A stretch of 40,805 nucleotides of DNA from Verrucomicrobiota bacterium. GTDB taxonomy: Bacteria > Verrucomicrobiota > Verrucomicrobiia > Limisphaerales > UBA1100. The stretch covers positions 1 to 40,805 of the forward strand of contig JAPKDK010000001.1 of assembly GCA_028872645.1 (NCBI GenBank), given 5' to 3'. Shown one piece after another: positions 33,293 through 40,805 of the stretch (positions are counted from its first letter, which is position 1; each line of letters opens with the position of its first letter). The position numbers and the translations under genes are program-made. Under the pieces are notes generated by a model that was not told the DNA's origin, did not search any database, and was given only the letters and a program-made list of their open reading frames with translations.

Positions 33293-34714
33293 ATGAAAAC
33301 ACTTTCCCGTACTCTCATCGCTTGGTTGGCATTGGTCATGTTTGCCTCCGCCGCAGACCGGCCAAACATCGTCTTTTATTTCATCGATGATCTCGGCTGG
33401 ACGGATGTGTCGTTTATGGGGTCAAAATATTATGAGACGCCGCACGTGGATCGTTTGGCACGGGAGGGAATGAAGTTTATGGATGCTTATGCGTGCGCGC
33501 CGAATTGTGCGCCGAGTCGTGCGTGCCTGATGAGCGGTTTGTATGGCCCGAGGCACGGTGTCTTCACGGTGGGTAATTCTGATCGGGGTCAGGCCAAGTT
33601 CCGCAAATTGATCCCGACAAAGAACACAACTGAATTGGCGGATAAATTTATTACCGTTGCCGAGTCACTGCAGTCGGCCGGTTATGTGACAGCCGCCATG
33701 GGGAAGTGGCATTTGGGATCTGATCCCACCAAGCAGGGGTTCGATGTGAACATTGCCGGTAAGCATTGGGGCAGCCCGAGTGGCGGTGGTTATCATAGCC
33801 CGTATAATTATCCGAACCTTGTCAATAAGGAGAAGGGTGAGTACCTGACTGATCGGTTGGGGCAGGAGGCCTGTAAATTCATTGAGGGGAATAAGGATAA
33901 GCCATTTTTCCTCTACCTCACTCATTACGCCGTGCACACGCCCATTCAATCGAAGCCCGAGTTAAAGGCGAAGTATCAGAAGAAGCCGACGGTTGGTGGA
34001 CACACAAATGCGGCTTATGCAGGTATGATTGAAAGTATGGATGATAGCATTGGTGCGGTTCAGGCCACACTCAAACGCCTTAAACTAGATGACAACACGA
34101 TCGTGATTTTCTTTTCTGATAATGGGGGTCATGGGGGTGTGACTTCCAATGCGCCTTTGCGTGGCTCCAAGGGAATGCTGTACGAGGGCGGCATTCGCGA
34201 ACCATTGGTGGTCAAATGGCCGGGGGTGACTAAAGCTGGTAGTACCTGTAAAGAACCGGTAATTGGCGTGGATTTTTATCCCACCTTCTTGGAGTTGGCC
34301 GGTATTGATCGCCCTGAAAATCTTAAACTCGATGGCTTAAGTTTAGTACCCTGTCTCAAGGATGATTCCGCTTCTTTGGGTCGGAAGGCGCTTTATTGGC
34401 ATTTCCCATGTTATCTTCAGGGTTACACGCCAAGGCATGGTCCATTTCGCACAACCCCCGCTGCAGCGATTCGCATGGGTGACTGGAAATTAATCGAGTT
34501 CTTCGAGGACGGGGCCTTGGAACTGTATAATTTGAAGAAGGATCTGAGCGAAGAGAATAACCTCGCACAAAAAATGCCGGAAAAAGCAAAAGAACTTCAT
34601 GTGGCCATGCTCAAGTGGCGCAAGGCAACAAAGGCACCGGTGCCGACGGAAAAGGAGCCGAAGTATGACCCGAACGCAAAGTTTAGCCCTCCCAATCGGG
34701 TCAAGGGGAAATAG
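33293..34714 (+). CDS. Secreted sulfatase (Cys-type, CAPSR motif)
   Basis: 473 residues from ATG 33293, which gives the signal peptide MKTLSRTLIAWLALVMFASAA; the frame is open 36 codons further upstream but without a signal. Asp32-Asp33 (YFIDDLGWTD) and CAPSRACLMSGLYGPRHG (Cys72, Pro74, Arg76) form the metal and formylglycine sites. FFLYLTHYAVHTPIQSKPELKAKYQ, TIVIFFSDNGGHGG and GSKGMLYEGGIREPLVVKWPG follow. The order and length fit the S1_16/arylsulfatase-A-like group common in PVC bacteria. It is the first of two co-directional sulfatase genes separated by 52 bp. Only a weak promoter candidate (TTGACC at 33255-33260) is seen upstream. Confidence 0.95.
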   Translation: MKTLSRTLIAWLALVMFASAADRPNIVFYFIDDLGWTDVSFMGSKYYETPHVDRLAREGMKFMDAYACAPNCAPSRACLMSGLYGPRHGVFTVGNSDRGQAKFRKLIPTKNTTELADKFITVAESLQSAGYVTAAMGKWHLGSDPTKQGFDVNIAGKHWGSPSGGGYHSPYNYPNLVNKEKGEYLTDRLGQEACKFIEGNKDKPFFLYLTHYAVHTPIQSKPELKAKYQKKPTVGGHTNAAYAGMIESMDDSIGAVQATLKRLKLDDNTIVIFFSDNGGHGGVTSNAPLRGSKGMLYEGGIREPLVVKWPGVTKAGSTCKEPVIGVDFYPTFLELAGIDRPENLKLDGLSLVPCLKDDSASLGRKALYWHFPCYLQGYTPRHGPFRTTPAAAIRMGDWKLIEFFEDGALELYNLKKDLSEENNLAQKMPEKAKELHVAMLKWRKATKAPVPTEKEPKYDPNAKFSPPNRVKGK

Positions 34715-34766
34715 AAGAAGAAATGAGTTTGCCTGATAGGCTGTCTTGCGCGAGCATCGCGCATCC

Positions 34767-36251
34767 ATGAAACTTTCTGTAATTCATTCGTTGGGCCGGC
34801 TGTTGCTGGTGATTCTGTTGGCTGCGCCTGTTCTTTCCCGAGCGGCGGACAAACCGAATGTGTTATTCATCTTCGCCGATGATATGTGCTACGAGACCAT
34901 CGGGGCACTGGGATTGACGGATATTGATACGCCCAATCTGGACCGGCTTGTGAAGCGTGGCACCACCTTTACTCGTGCCTACAATATGGGTTCATGGAGT
35001 GGTGCGGTGTGTGTAGCCAGTCGGCACATGTTGATCACCGGTCGTTATATCTGGCGTGCGGAACAGGCTTCCAATCTTTTGGGCGGTCGGCGCAAGGGCA
35101 ATAAAAAACCTTTGCCGAATCAGGAAGCAAAACAGAAGGAATTTGATGGGCTATGGCCGCAGGTGCTAAAGCGTCAAGGCTACCAGACTTTCTTTACCGG
35201 CAAATGGCACATCCGTGCCAAGGCCGATGAAGCCTTTGAGGTGGCCCGCAACATCCGGCCTGGTATGCCCAACCAAACTGCTGCCGGGTACAACCGGCCG
35301 TTGCCCGGCAAACCCGATCCGTGGAGTCCCTACGACAAGAAATTTGATGGTTTCTGGAAAGGCGGCAAACACTGGAGTGAAATTGTAGCCGATGACACCA
35401 TTGATTTTCTGGGCATGGCCAAGAAGGATAAACGGCCCTTCTTCATGTATGTTGCTTTTAATGCACCGCACGACCCACGTCAGGCGCCCAAGGAATACGT
35501 CGACAAATATCCTCTGAGCCGCATCAAGGTGCCGAAGAATTATCTGGCTGAATATCCCTACAAGGAAGGCATGAAGGCTGGCAAAAATTTGCGGGATGAA
35601 AAACTGGGGCCTTTTCCTCGTACTGAGCACGCGGTGAAAGTTCACCGTCAGGAATACTATGCCATCATCACGCATCTGGACACGCAGGTGGGCCGCATTC
35701 TGGATTCGCTGGAGAAGAGTGGTCAGGCAAATAATACTTACATCTTTTTCAGCGCCGACCACGGGTTGGGCGTTGGGCATCATGGCCTGTTTGGAAAACA
35801 GAACCTGTATGAGCACAGCACGCGAGTGCCTTTCCTCGCCGTGGGTCCGGGTATCAAGTCGGGTGCCAAGATTGATGCTCCCATTTACCTGCAGGACATC
35901 CACGCCACTACCTTGGAACTAGCCGGAGCCAAGCAGTCCGATAAGGTGGAGTTTCACAGTATCATGCCGCTTTTGCGCGGTAAGGCTAAAAAACATGCCT
36001 ACGATGCCATTTACGGCGCCTATCTGGATGCCCAACGCAGCGTGACCATGGATGGTTATAAGCTCATTCTTTATCCCAGCTTACAGAAGAAGCGTCTCTA
36101 TAATATCATTGAGGACCCTCTGGAAATGAAAGATCTAGCGCATGATCCAAAACAGGAGAAACGCATAGCTACTCTTTATGGACGGTTGCTCAAACTGCAA
36201 AAGGAAATGGATGACAAGGTTGATCTGAAAATTGCCTTTCCAAATCTATAA
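34767..36251 (+). CDS. Secreted sulfatase with a CVASR (C-x-A-x-R) active-site motif
   Basis: 494 residues from ATG 34767 (signal peptide MKLSVIHSLGRLLLVILLAAPVLSRAA). Asp38-Asp39 (FIFADDMCYETIGALG) and SADHGLGVGHHGLFGKQNLYEHSTRVP (metal and Lys region) are in place. The formylglycine motif reads CVASR (Cys82, Ala84, Arg86) instead of the usual C-x-P-x-R. Anaerobic sulfatase maturases are known to accept C/S-x-P/A-x-R, so activity remains possible, whereas an FGE-type maturase may not work on it. The fold resembles iduronate-2-sulfatase-like or choline-sulfatase-like members (FFMYVAFNAPHDPRQAP). It follows the CAPSR sulfatase by 52 bp and precedes the glutathione peroxidase gene by 99 bp. Confidence 0.93.
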   Translation: MKLSVIHSLGRLLLVILLAAPVLSRAADKPNVLFIFADDMCYETIGALGLTDIDTPNLDRLVKRGTTFTRAYNMGSWSGAVCVASRHMLITGRYIWRAEQASNLLGGRRKGNKKPLPNQEAKQKEFDGLWPQVLKRQGYQTFFTGKWHIRAKADEAFEVARNIRPGMPNQTAAGYNRPLPGKPDPWSPYDKKFDGFWKGGKHWSEIVADDTIDFLGMAKKDKRPFFMYVAFNAPHDPRQAPKEYVDKYPLSRIKVPKNYLAEYPYKEGMKAGKNLRDEKLGPFPRTEHAVKVHRQEYYAIITHLDTQVGRILDSLEKSGQANNTYIFFSADHGLGVGHHGLFGKQNLYEHSTRVPFLAVGPGIKSGAKIDAPIYLQDIHATTLELAGAKQSDKVEFHSIMPLLRGKAKKHAYDAIYGAYLDAQRSVTMDGYKLILYPSLQKKRLYNIIEDPLEMKDLAHDPKQEKRIATLYGRLLKLQKEMDDKVDLKIAFPNL

Positions 36252-36350
36252 CCACCCTTCATTTACGACCGTGCTATGAATTCGTTTCGGGGAATTTGGT
36301 GATCATATAATTGCCCTTGACCGGCTCGTTAATTCTTGGAAGCATTCGGA

Positions 36351-36881
36351 ATGAAGCCGATACTATTCGTTGCAACCTTCCTTTTGTCCTTGAGCCTGAC
36401 AGCTGAAGATTCTCTCTACAATATTCCCATCAAGGATATAAACAACAAGGCCGCCAGCCTTAAGGCCCATAAAGGCAAAGTAATGCTGGTGGTCAATGTG
36501 GCTTCGCAGTGTGGTCTTACTCCGCAGTACAGGCAGCTTCAGGCTGTTTATAAGAAATACGACGGCAAGGGTTTTATCGTGTGTGGTTTTCCCTGCAACC
36601 AGTTTGGTAGACAGGAGCCGGGTACCCTTGAGGAAATCAAGAAATTCTGCAGCTCAAAATACGATGTAAGTTTCCCTATGTACGCCAAGATAGACGTCAA
36701 TGGTGAGGGAGCGCATCCGCTGTACAAATCGCTAAAAAAACAAATTGGACCGGCCAAGATTAGTTGGAATTTTGAGAAGTTCCTGGTTGGTAAGAACGGC
36801 AAGGTGTTGAAACGGTTTTCTCCGGGAACCAAGCCCGATGCACCTGAAGTTATCAAAGCCATTGAGACGGCGCTCAAATAG
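36351..36881 (+). CDS. Secreted glutathione peroxidase family protein (Cys type)
   Basis: 176 residues from ATG 36351, with a signal peptide (MKPILFVATFLLSLSLTAE); a TTG at 36336 is less likely. The catalytic motif VNVASQCGLTPQY has Cys54 in place of selenocysteine. FPCNQFGRQEPG supplies Gln84, and SWNFEKFLVGKNGKVLKRF supplies Trp139 and Asn140. Together these make the usual tetrad. Most bacterial members use thioredoxin-like donors rather than glutathione, and reduce lipid or hydrogen peroxides. Export to the periplasm fits protection of the redox proteins encoded next to it; the next gene starts 26 bp downstream. The gene is intact. Confidence 0.93.
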   Translation: MKPILFVATFLLSLSLTAEDSLYNIPIKDINNKAASLKAHKGKVMLVVNVASQCGLTPQYRQLQAVYKKYDGKGFIVCGFPCNQFGRQEPGTLEEIKKFCSSKYDVSFPMYAKIDVNGEGAHPLYKSLKKQIGPAKISWNFEKFLVGKNGKVLKRFSPGTKPDAPEVIKAIETALK

Positions 36882-36907
36882 TGGGTGTGGTAGGGTTCTC
36901 TCAGGCA

Positions 36908-39352
36908 ATGAAAGAACAACGGAAATGGAATATCGCTGCTCAGGCTGATTTAGGGATCAGTATCGAATTGGTTGCGGTGCTAGTCGCTGGTGCATTCAGT
37001 TTGGGAGGTGCAGATATAAAGTCGGATTTGGAAGGCTTTCAGCAAAATGTGAAGCCACTGCTAAAGAAGTACTGTGTGGAGTGCCATGGTCCGGAAAAGC
37101 AAAAAGGAGACATGCGGCTGGATAACATTGATCCGGATGTGGTGATGGGTAGAAGCTTCGATCAATGGGAAGACGTTCGGGAAGTATTTAATACCGGTGA
37201 AATGCCCCCTGAAAAGAAAGCGCAACCTAGCGGCGCCGAACGTGACTTGATGACTCGCTGGATGGATGCGGAATTCAAAAAAGCGAAGCTCCATGGCTCC
37301 ACGAAGAAACGCGGTACGGTTCGGCGACTGACCCGTTATGAATTGCAATATGCGCTGGAAGATCTTCTGCAGTTTCCCGTTCAGAAAGAGATGAATATGC
37401 TCCCGGAAGAGGGGACGAGTCACGAAACCGGGTTAAAAAACAATTCCCGGTTGCTCATGATCAGTAGCCCCCACTTGGAATCATACCTTGACGCCGTAAT
37501 GACCATCATCAAACGAATGAAGGAAATCGCGGTTTTCGAACCTTTCGGCACCCGTGCCAATATCGCTAATTTGGAGGTTAATCCGCCGCCGAAATTCACT
37601 TCAGAAAAAAAGAAAATCAAGCCAGCCCTAAGTAAAGTATCGCGTTCAGGCAAAGGGGTTATACTTGAGAAAGGGGGCTATTTTGACCTGAACATAGCTT
37701 CCGTTTCCAAGTATAAATCCCAAACCTCTCTATTGGCGAAAGCGGACAGTCCGGGAAGGGTCGAGGTTGCCATGGGGTTCCAGCGTTCGGAAGTCGATAC
37801 TCGGCAGGTGATTCATGGGATGGGGGTCATTGAGATCGCCAAAGGCGACGAGGTTCAGAATTATATTTTGGAATCCTATCCGGAAGACTTGACCGATGAG
37901 TTCACCAAGGGCGATCGTCCCTTTTTTCTACGTATCACGAACCGGGGGGCGCAGAATATTTATCTGGAAAACTTGGAGTACCGGGGCAACGTGAATACGG
38001 AATTGGTGAAAACGTTGATTCCTCATGGTCTCCTGGAATCTGAAGTCAACCAACAGGTTAGCCGGAAGATTGCTTCCTTCATCAAGAAGGCCTTTCGAAG
38101 AACTCCCACCGAGGCGGAACTTAAAAAGTACCATCAGGTTTATCAACGTCATGCCAAAGATGAATCTCCGTCCATGGCCTTGCTAAGCGCCTACAAGGAA
38201 ATCCTCTGTTCGCCCAAGTTTTTTTATCTTGGTCTCCCGGGAAAGCTCCGGGCGGAAGAAAACGTGAATTTCATACTGGCTGAGCGACTCGCTTTTTTCT
38301 TGTGGTGCTCGATTCCTGACGAGCCATTGATCAAGGCTGCCTCAGAAGGCATTTTATCCCAATCTTCGGAACTGGAGTCTCAAGTGGAGCGCATGTTGAA
38401 AGATGAGAAATCGAGGAGATGGGTGGAACGTTTTGCCGACCAATGGTTGCAAACCTCTCAACTGGGTAACGTCGCCGTTGATCGGAACTACTACCCCAAA
38501 TTCAAGGATACGATCAAGGAACTGATGCATAGGGAAACCTACGAAGCCGTTAACGACGTCTTTCGGAACGGTTCTTCCGCATTGAACTTGCTGCAGGCGG
38601 ATCACGTGTTCGTAAACCAGACATTAGCTGGGTTCTACAAACTCAGGGGCGTGAGAGGTGAAGAATTCCGAAAGGTCGCAGTGGATGCAAAATCGCATCG
38701 AGGCGGTTTGCTGACCCAGGGCACGTTTCTCATTGGTAATTCAGACGGCATGAATTCTCATGCCATTCTCCGTGGCGTTTGGCTCGCTGACGTGATCCTT
38801 CACGCCCCCCCCCCCGATCCGCCCGCAAACGTGCCGCCGCTCGATGAAAGCATCCCCGGTTTCAATAAAATGACTCTCAATCAAAAGCTGTTTGCCCATA
38901 GCAACAATGAAGCCTGCCGGAGTTGTCATCAGAAAATTGATCCCTGGGGAATTCCCTTTGAAAATTTCGATGCCAGCGGGCTTTGGCGAACTAAAGTCCT
39001 GATTGTATCCAAAGCATCCGACCCGCCAAAGGATCAGGGAAGCGAGCAAAAAAAGAGAAAGCAGCTCGCCTTCGAAAAAAGCTACCTGGAGATCGAGTGT
39101 AAATCGACCCTGCCGGATGGTGCTAGCGTGGATGGCATCGATAAACTAAAGGCTTATCTGGTCAATCATCGGAAAAGGGATTTCGCCAAAGGTTTGGTGG
39201 AGCGGATTCTGGCTTATGGGCTCTCGCGGGATATCGATTTTCATGACGAAGATCTGGTGAACAGGCTAGTTGACCAGCTTGAGGCAAGGCAGTATTCTAT
39301 CCCTAATTTGATTAGAGAGATTGTCAAAAGCGAAGTGTTTTCAAACAGATAA
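36908..39352 (+). CDS. DUF1587/1595/1592/1588/1585 cytochrome-c protein
   Basis: 814 residues from ATG 36908; a GTG at 36881 overlaps the peroxidase stop and would add nine residues. A hydrophobic N-terminal segment (LVAVLVAGAFSLGGA) serves as export signal. A cytochrome-c domain with CVECH (Cys56, Cys59, His60) and KGDMRLDNIDPDVVM follows. The domain order is then DUF1587 (RRLTRYELQYALEDLL), DUF1595 (FIKKAFRRTPTEAELKKYHQVY), DUF1592 (AERLAFFLWCSIPDEPLIKAA, then RWVERFADQWLQ), DUF1588 (RGGLLTQGTFLIGNSDGMNSHAILRGVWL) with a second motif CRSCH (Cys670), and DUF1585 (GLVERILAYGLSRDIDF). The family is restricted mainly to PVC bacteria and always travels with a DUF1552 protein. Its reaction is not established. 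An 11-C run lies inside the DUF1588 part. Confidence 0.93.
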   Translation: MKEQRKWNIAAQADLGISIELVAVLVAGAFSLGGADIKSDLEGFQQNVKPLLKKYCVECHGPEKQKGDMRLDNIDPDVVMGRSFDQWEDVREVFNTGEMPPEKKAQPSGAERDLMTRWMDAEFKKAKLHGSTKKRGTVRRLTRYELQYALEDLLQFPVQKEMNMLPEEGTSHETGLKNNSRLLMISSPHLESYLDAVMTIIKRMKEIAVFEPFGTRANIANLEVNPPPKFTSEKKKIKPALSKVSRSGKGVILEKGGYFDLNIASVSKYKSQTSLLAKADSPGRVEVAMGFQRSEVDTRQVIHGMGVIEIAKGDEVQNYILESYPEDLTDEFTKGDRPFFLRITNRGAQNIYLENLEYRGNVNTELVKTLIPHGLLESEVNQQVSRKIASFIKKAFRRTPTEAELKKYHQVYQRHAKDESPSMALLSAYKEILCSPKFFYLGLPGKLRAEENVNFILAERLAFFLWCSIPDEPLIKAASEGILSQSSELESQVERMLKDEKSRRWVERFADQWLQTSQLGNVAVDRNYYPKFKDTIKELMHRETYEAVNDVFRNGSSALNLLQADHVFVNQTLAGFYKLRGVRGEEFRKVAVDAKSHRGGLLTQGTFLIGNSDGMNSHAILRGVWLADVILHAPPPDPPANVPPLDESIPGFNKMTLNQKLFAHSNNEACRSCHQKIDPWGIPFENFDASGLWRTKVLIVSKASDPPKDQGSEQKKRKQLAFEKSYLEIECKSTLPDGASVDGIDKLKAYLVNHRKRDFAKGLVERILAYGLSRDIDFHDEDLVNRLVDQLEARQYSIPNLIREIVKSEVFSNR
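38805..38815 (+). repeat. Homopolymer run of 11 C inside the DUF1588 region
   Basis: Eleven consecutive C bases encode part of HAPPPDPPANVPP, a proline segment typical of the DUF1588 family. The reading frame is intact through it. Such a run is prone to slipped-strand mispairing and to sequencing error. Confidence 0.95.
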
Positions 39353-39368
39353 GAAAAAACATAACGGA

Positions 39369-40712
39369 ATGGGATCTAAATCTTGGCATATTAAGCGACG
39401 AACTTTTTTGAGAGGAGCGGGCCTTTCTCTGGGGCTTCCTTTCCTCAACGCGATGGCCGTGGGCAAAGAGGCAAAAGCCATCAAAGCCTTACCCAAGCGT
39501 TCGGCATTCATCTTTTTCCCTAATGGAGTAAGCCTGCCACCGGAAAGGGATCCTCAGCATGAGGACTGGTACTGGTTCCCCAAAGGCGGTGGCAAAAGCT
39601 ACGAGTTCCGGACCAGTCAGGCGGCTTTGAACCCTTATCGCGAGGACATTTCCGTCGTCTCCGGTCTCTCTCATCCATTAAATCGGAATAGTGGAGATGC
39701 CCACGTCAACCCGACTGGCTTCCTGACCTCCAAGGAAATGATAAAAGGGAAGACCGTCCTTAACTCGATATCCATTGATCAAGCGATCAGCAACCACCAC
39801 GCAGGGAAGACGCAATTGGCCTCCATGCCGCTTTCCACTGTTGGGGGAGTCGGGAGTTTAACCAGAAACTACACCTTGTCTTACGATAAGGATGGAAAAG
39901 GGATTCCTGCCTGGTCGAATCTGAAGAAAATCTACGAACGCATGTACGTCGCAAGCAGTCCAGCGGCCTTGGATCGATTGCAGGGGAAAACCCATTTGCT
40001 TAACGAAATTCACGAGGATGCGAAGGACCTCAGGCGCAACCTTGGGAAGGAAGATCAGGGAACTCTCGAGGAGTACCTGCAAGCGATTTCCGAATTGGAA
40101 AAGAAAATTGCCAATGATCAACTATGGGCGAAAAAAGAGGCAGCGACCGCGCCTCCTGAAATCAAGCTGGATATCGAGTTTACCGATGTGGAAAACTACA
40201 TCCGGACGATGTACGACTTGATGTATATCGCCTTCAAATCAGACATTACCCGTGTCGCGACTTATCAAATTGCTTCCGAAGGTGGTACAGCGCCCACCAA
40301 CAATCTTTCCAAACGCATCGGTCTCACGAAGGACCTTCACCAATTGAGTCATTCCGCGGGCAAAGGAAAAGAAGGTTTCAAGGACTGGGGTATTTGGGAT
40401 CAATTCGTGGCCAAACAATTGGCTTACTTCATTAATCGCCTCAAGGAAACGCCGGAGGGCGACGGTAGTCTGCTTGATCGCACTCTCATCTTTCAGGGGG
40501 CGGCGACTTCAAGGGTTCACGATAACACGAACTTTCCGATCATCATGGCCGGCGGCAAGCAAATGGGCCACAAGACCGGGCAATTCGTCACCTACGACGA
40601 GAAGAAGAATGCCTTGTCCAACCTGTTTGCCAGAATCGGCAACGCAATGGATGTGCCGATGGAGAAGTTTGGGGATAGTAGCGGGAACCCGATGAGTGAG
40701 TTGTTTGGTTGA
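39369..40712 (+). CDS. Tat-exported DUF1552 protein
   Basis: 447 residues from ATG 39369, 16 bp after the stop of the DUF1592-type gene. A twin-arginine signal (HIKRRTFLRGAGLSLGLPFLNAMA) is followed by a complete DUF1552 domain: SAFIFFPNGVSLPPERDP, DISVVSGLSHPLNRNSGDAHVNPTGFLTSKEM, SIDQAISNHH, YIRTMYDLMYIAFKSDITRVATYQIASEGG and FPIIMAGGKQMGHKTGQFVTYDEKKNALSNLFARIG. DUF1552 belongs to the same alkaline-phosphatase-like superfamily as DUF1501, so this gene and its neighbour form a second cytochrome/Tat pair equivalent to that at 2.7-6.6 kb. The function is unknown. The 93 bases after the stop hold no recognisable feature. Confidence 0.93.
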   Translation: MGSKSWHIKRRTFLRGAGLSLGLPFLNAMAVGKEAKAIKALPKRSAFIFFPNGVSLPPERDPQHEDWYWFPKGGGKSYEFRTSQAALNPYREDISVVSGLSHPLNRNSGDAHVNPTGFLTSKEMIKGKTVLNSISIDQAISNHHAGKTQLASMPLSTVGGVGSLTRNYTLSYDKDGKGIPAWSNLKKIYERMYVASSPAALDRLQGKTHLLNEIHEDAKDLRRNLGKEDQGTLEEYLQAISELEKKIANDQLWAKKEAATAPPEIKLDIEFTDVENYIRTMYDLMYIAFKSDITRVATYQIASEGGTAPTNNLSKRIGLTKDLHQLSHSAGKGKEGFKDWGIWDQFVAKQLAYFINRLKETPEGDGSLLDRTLIFQGAATSRVHDNTNFPIIMAGGKQMGHKTGQFVTYDEKKNALSNLFARIGNAMDVPMEKFGDSSGNPMSELFG

Positions 40713-40805
40713 TAAATAATAATTCTGACCAGACAAGTGTATCGTAAACCAAGGAAAACAGCTATCACACTCATCCGCCAGAAAACACTGAGAGATCTAA
40801 TTCTC

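Noticed and set aside
36351..36881. Selenocysteine in the glutathione peroxidase
   Set aside because: The catalytic position is an ordinary Cys codon and there is no in-frame TGA.

Overview
The window looks like chromosomal DNA from a member of the PVC superphylum, most likely a marine or freshwater Verrucomicrobiota and less likely a planctomycete. The reasons are the density of secreted sulfatases and the paired cytochrome/Tat families DUF1549-DUF1553 + DUF1501 and DUF1592-type + DUF1552. DUF1080, sorbosone-dehydrogenase-like propellers and pseudopilin-like 'H-x9-DG' C-termini point the same way. No rRNA, tRNA, CRISPR, transposase or phage gene was seen. Assignments come from reading motifs in the translations; no database search was run.

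Layout. (1) 1-8.2 kb, + strand: the 3' part of a sulfatase, then a tightly coupled set of a cytochrome-c/WD40 protein, an Ig-like/DUF1549/DUF1553 lipoprotein, a Tat-exported DUF1501 protein and a PPC-domain secreted protein. (2) 8.2-8.5 kb: a small graveyard holding the decayed tails of a second propeller gene and a second sulfatase. (3) 8.5-10.8 kb, +: a secreted DUF6797-like/propeller protein. (4) 15.7-10.8 kb, -: a likely operon of a DUF1080 protein, a blue-copper (azurin-like) fusion protein, a propeller-CBM protein and the tRNA-modifying enzyme TrhO. (5) 15.7-17.2 kb: an AT-richer stretch with one doubtful ORF and a SAM methyltransferase. (6) 26.1-17.2 kb, -: an RND tripartite efflux pump (TolC-like, adaptor, permease) with 4-bp overlaps, a possible 44-aa coupled peptide, then an SGNH hydrolase and a PhoD-like phosphatase. 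(7) 26.2-31.9 kb, +: two paralogous, poorly characterised proteins that end in a pseudopilin-like module; the second carries a GYF_2 domain and overlaps a sulfatase gene. (8) 33.1-31.9 kb, -: an HI0933/BaiN-type flavoprotein. (9) 33.3-40.7 kb, +: two sulfatases, a glutathione peroxidase, a DUF1592-type cytochrome protein and a Tat-exported DUF1552 protein.

How the genes may work together (inference): most products carry export signals. Sulfatases would remove sulfate from algal or animal polysaccharides. The propeller, DUF1080 and CBM proteins would act on the sugars. The cytochrome-c and cupredoxin domains suggest that at least some steps are oxidative, with electrons passed on in the periplasm. 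The RND pump and glutathione peroxidase fit export and stress roles. The strongest candidates for something under-described are the cupredoxin/DUF6797-like/propeller system and its split-versus-fused arrangement, and the two paralogues with an internal membrane helix and pseudopilin-like C-terminus.
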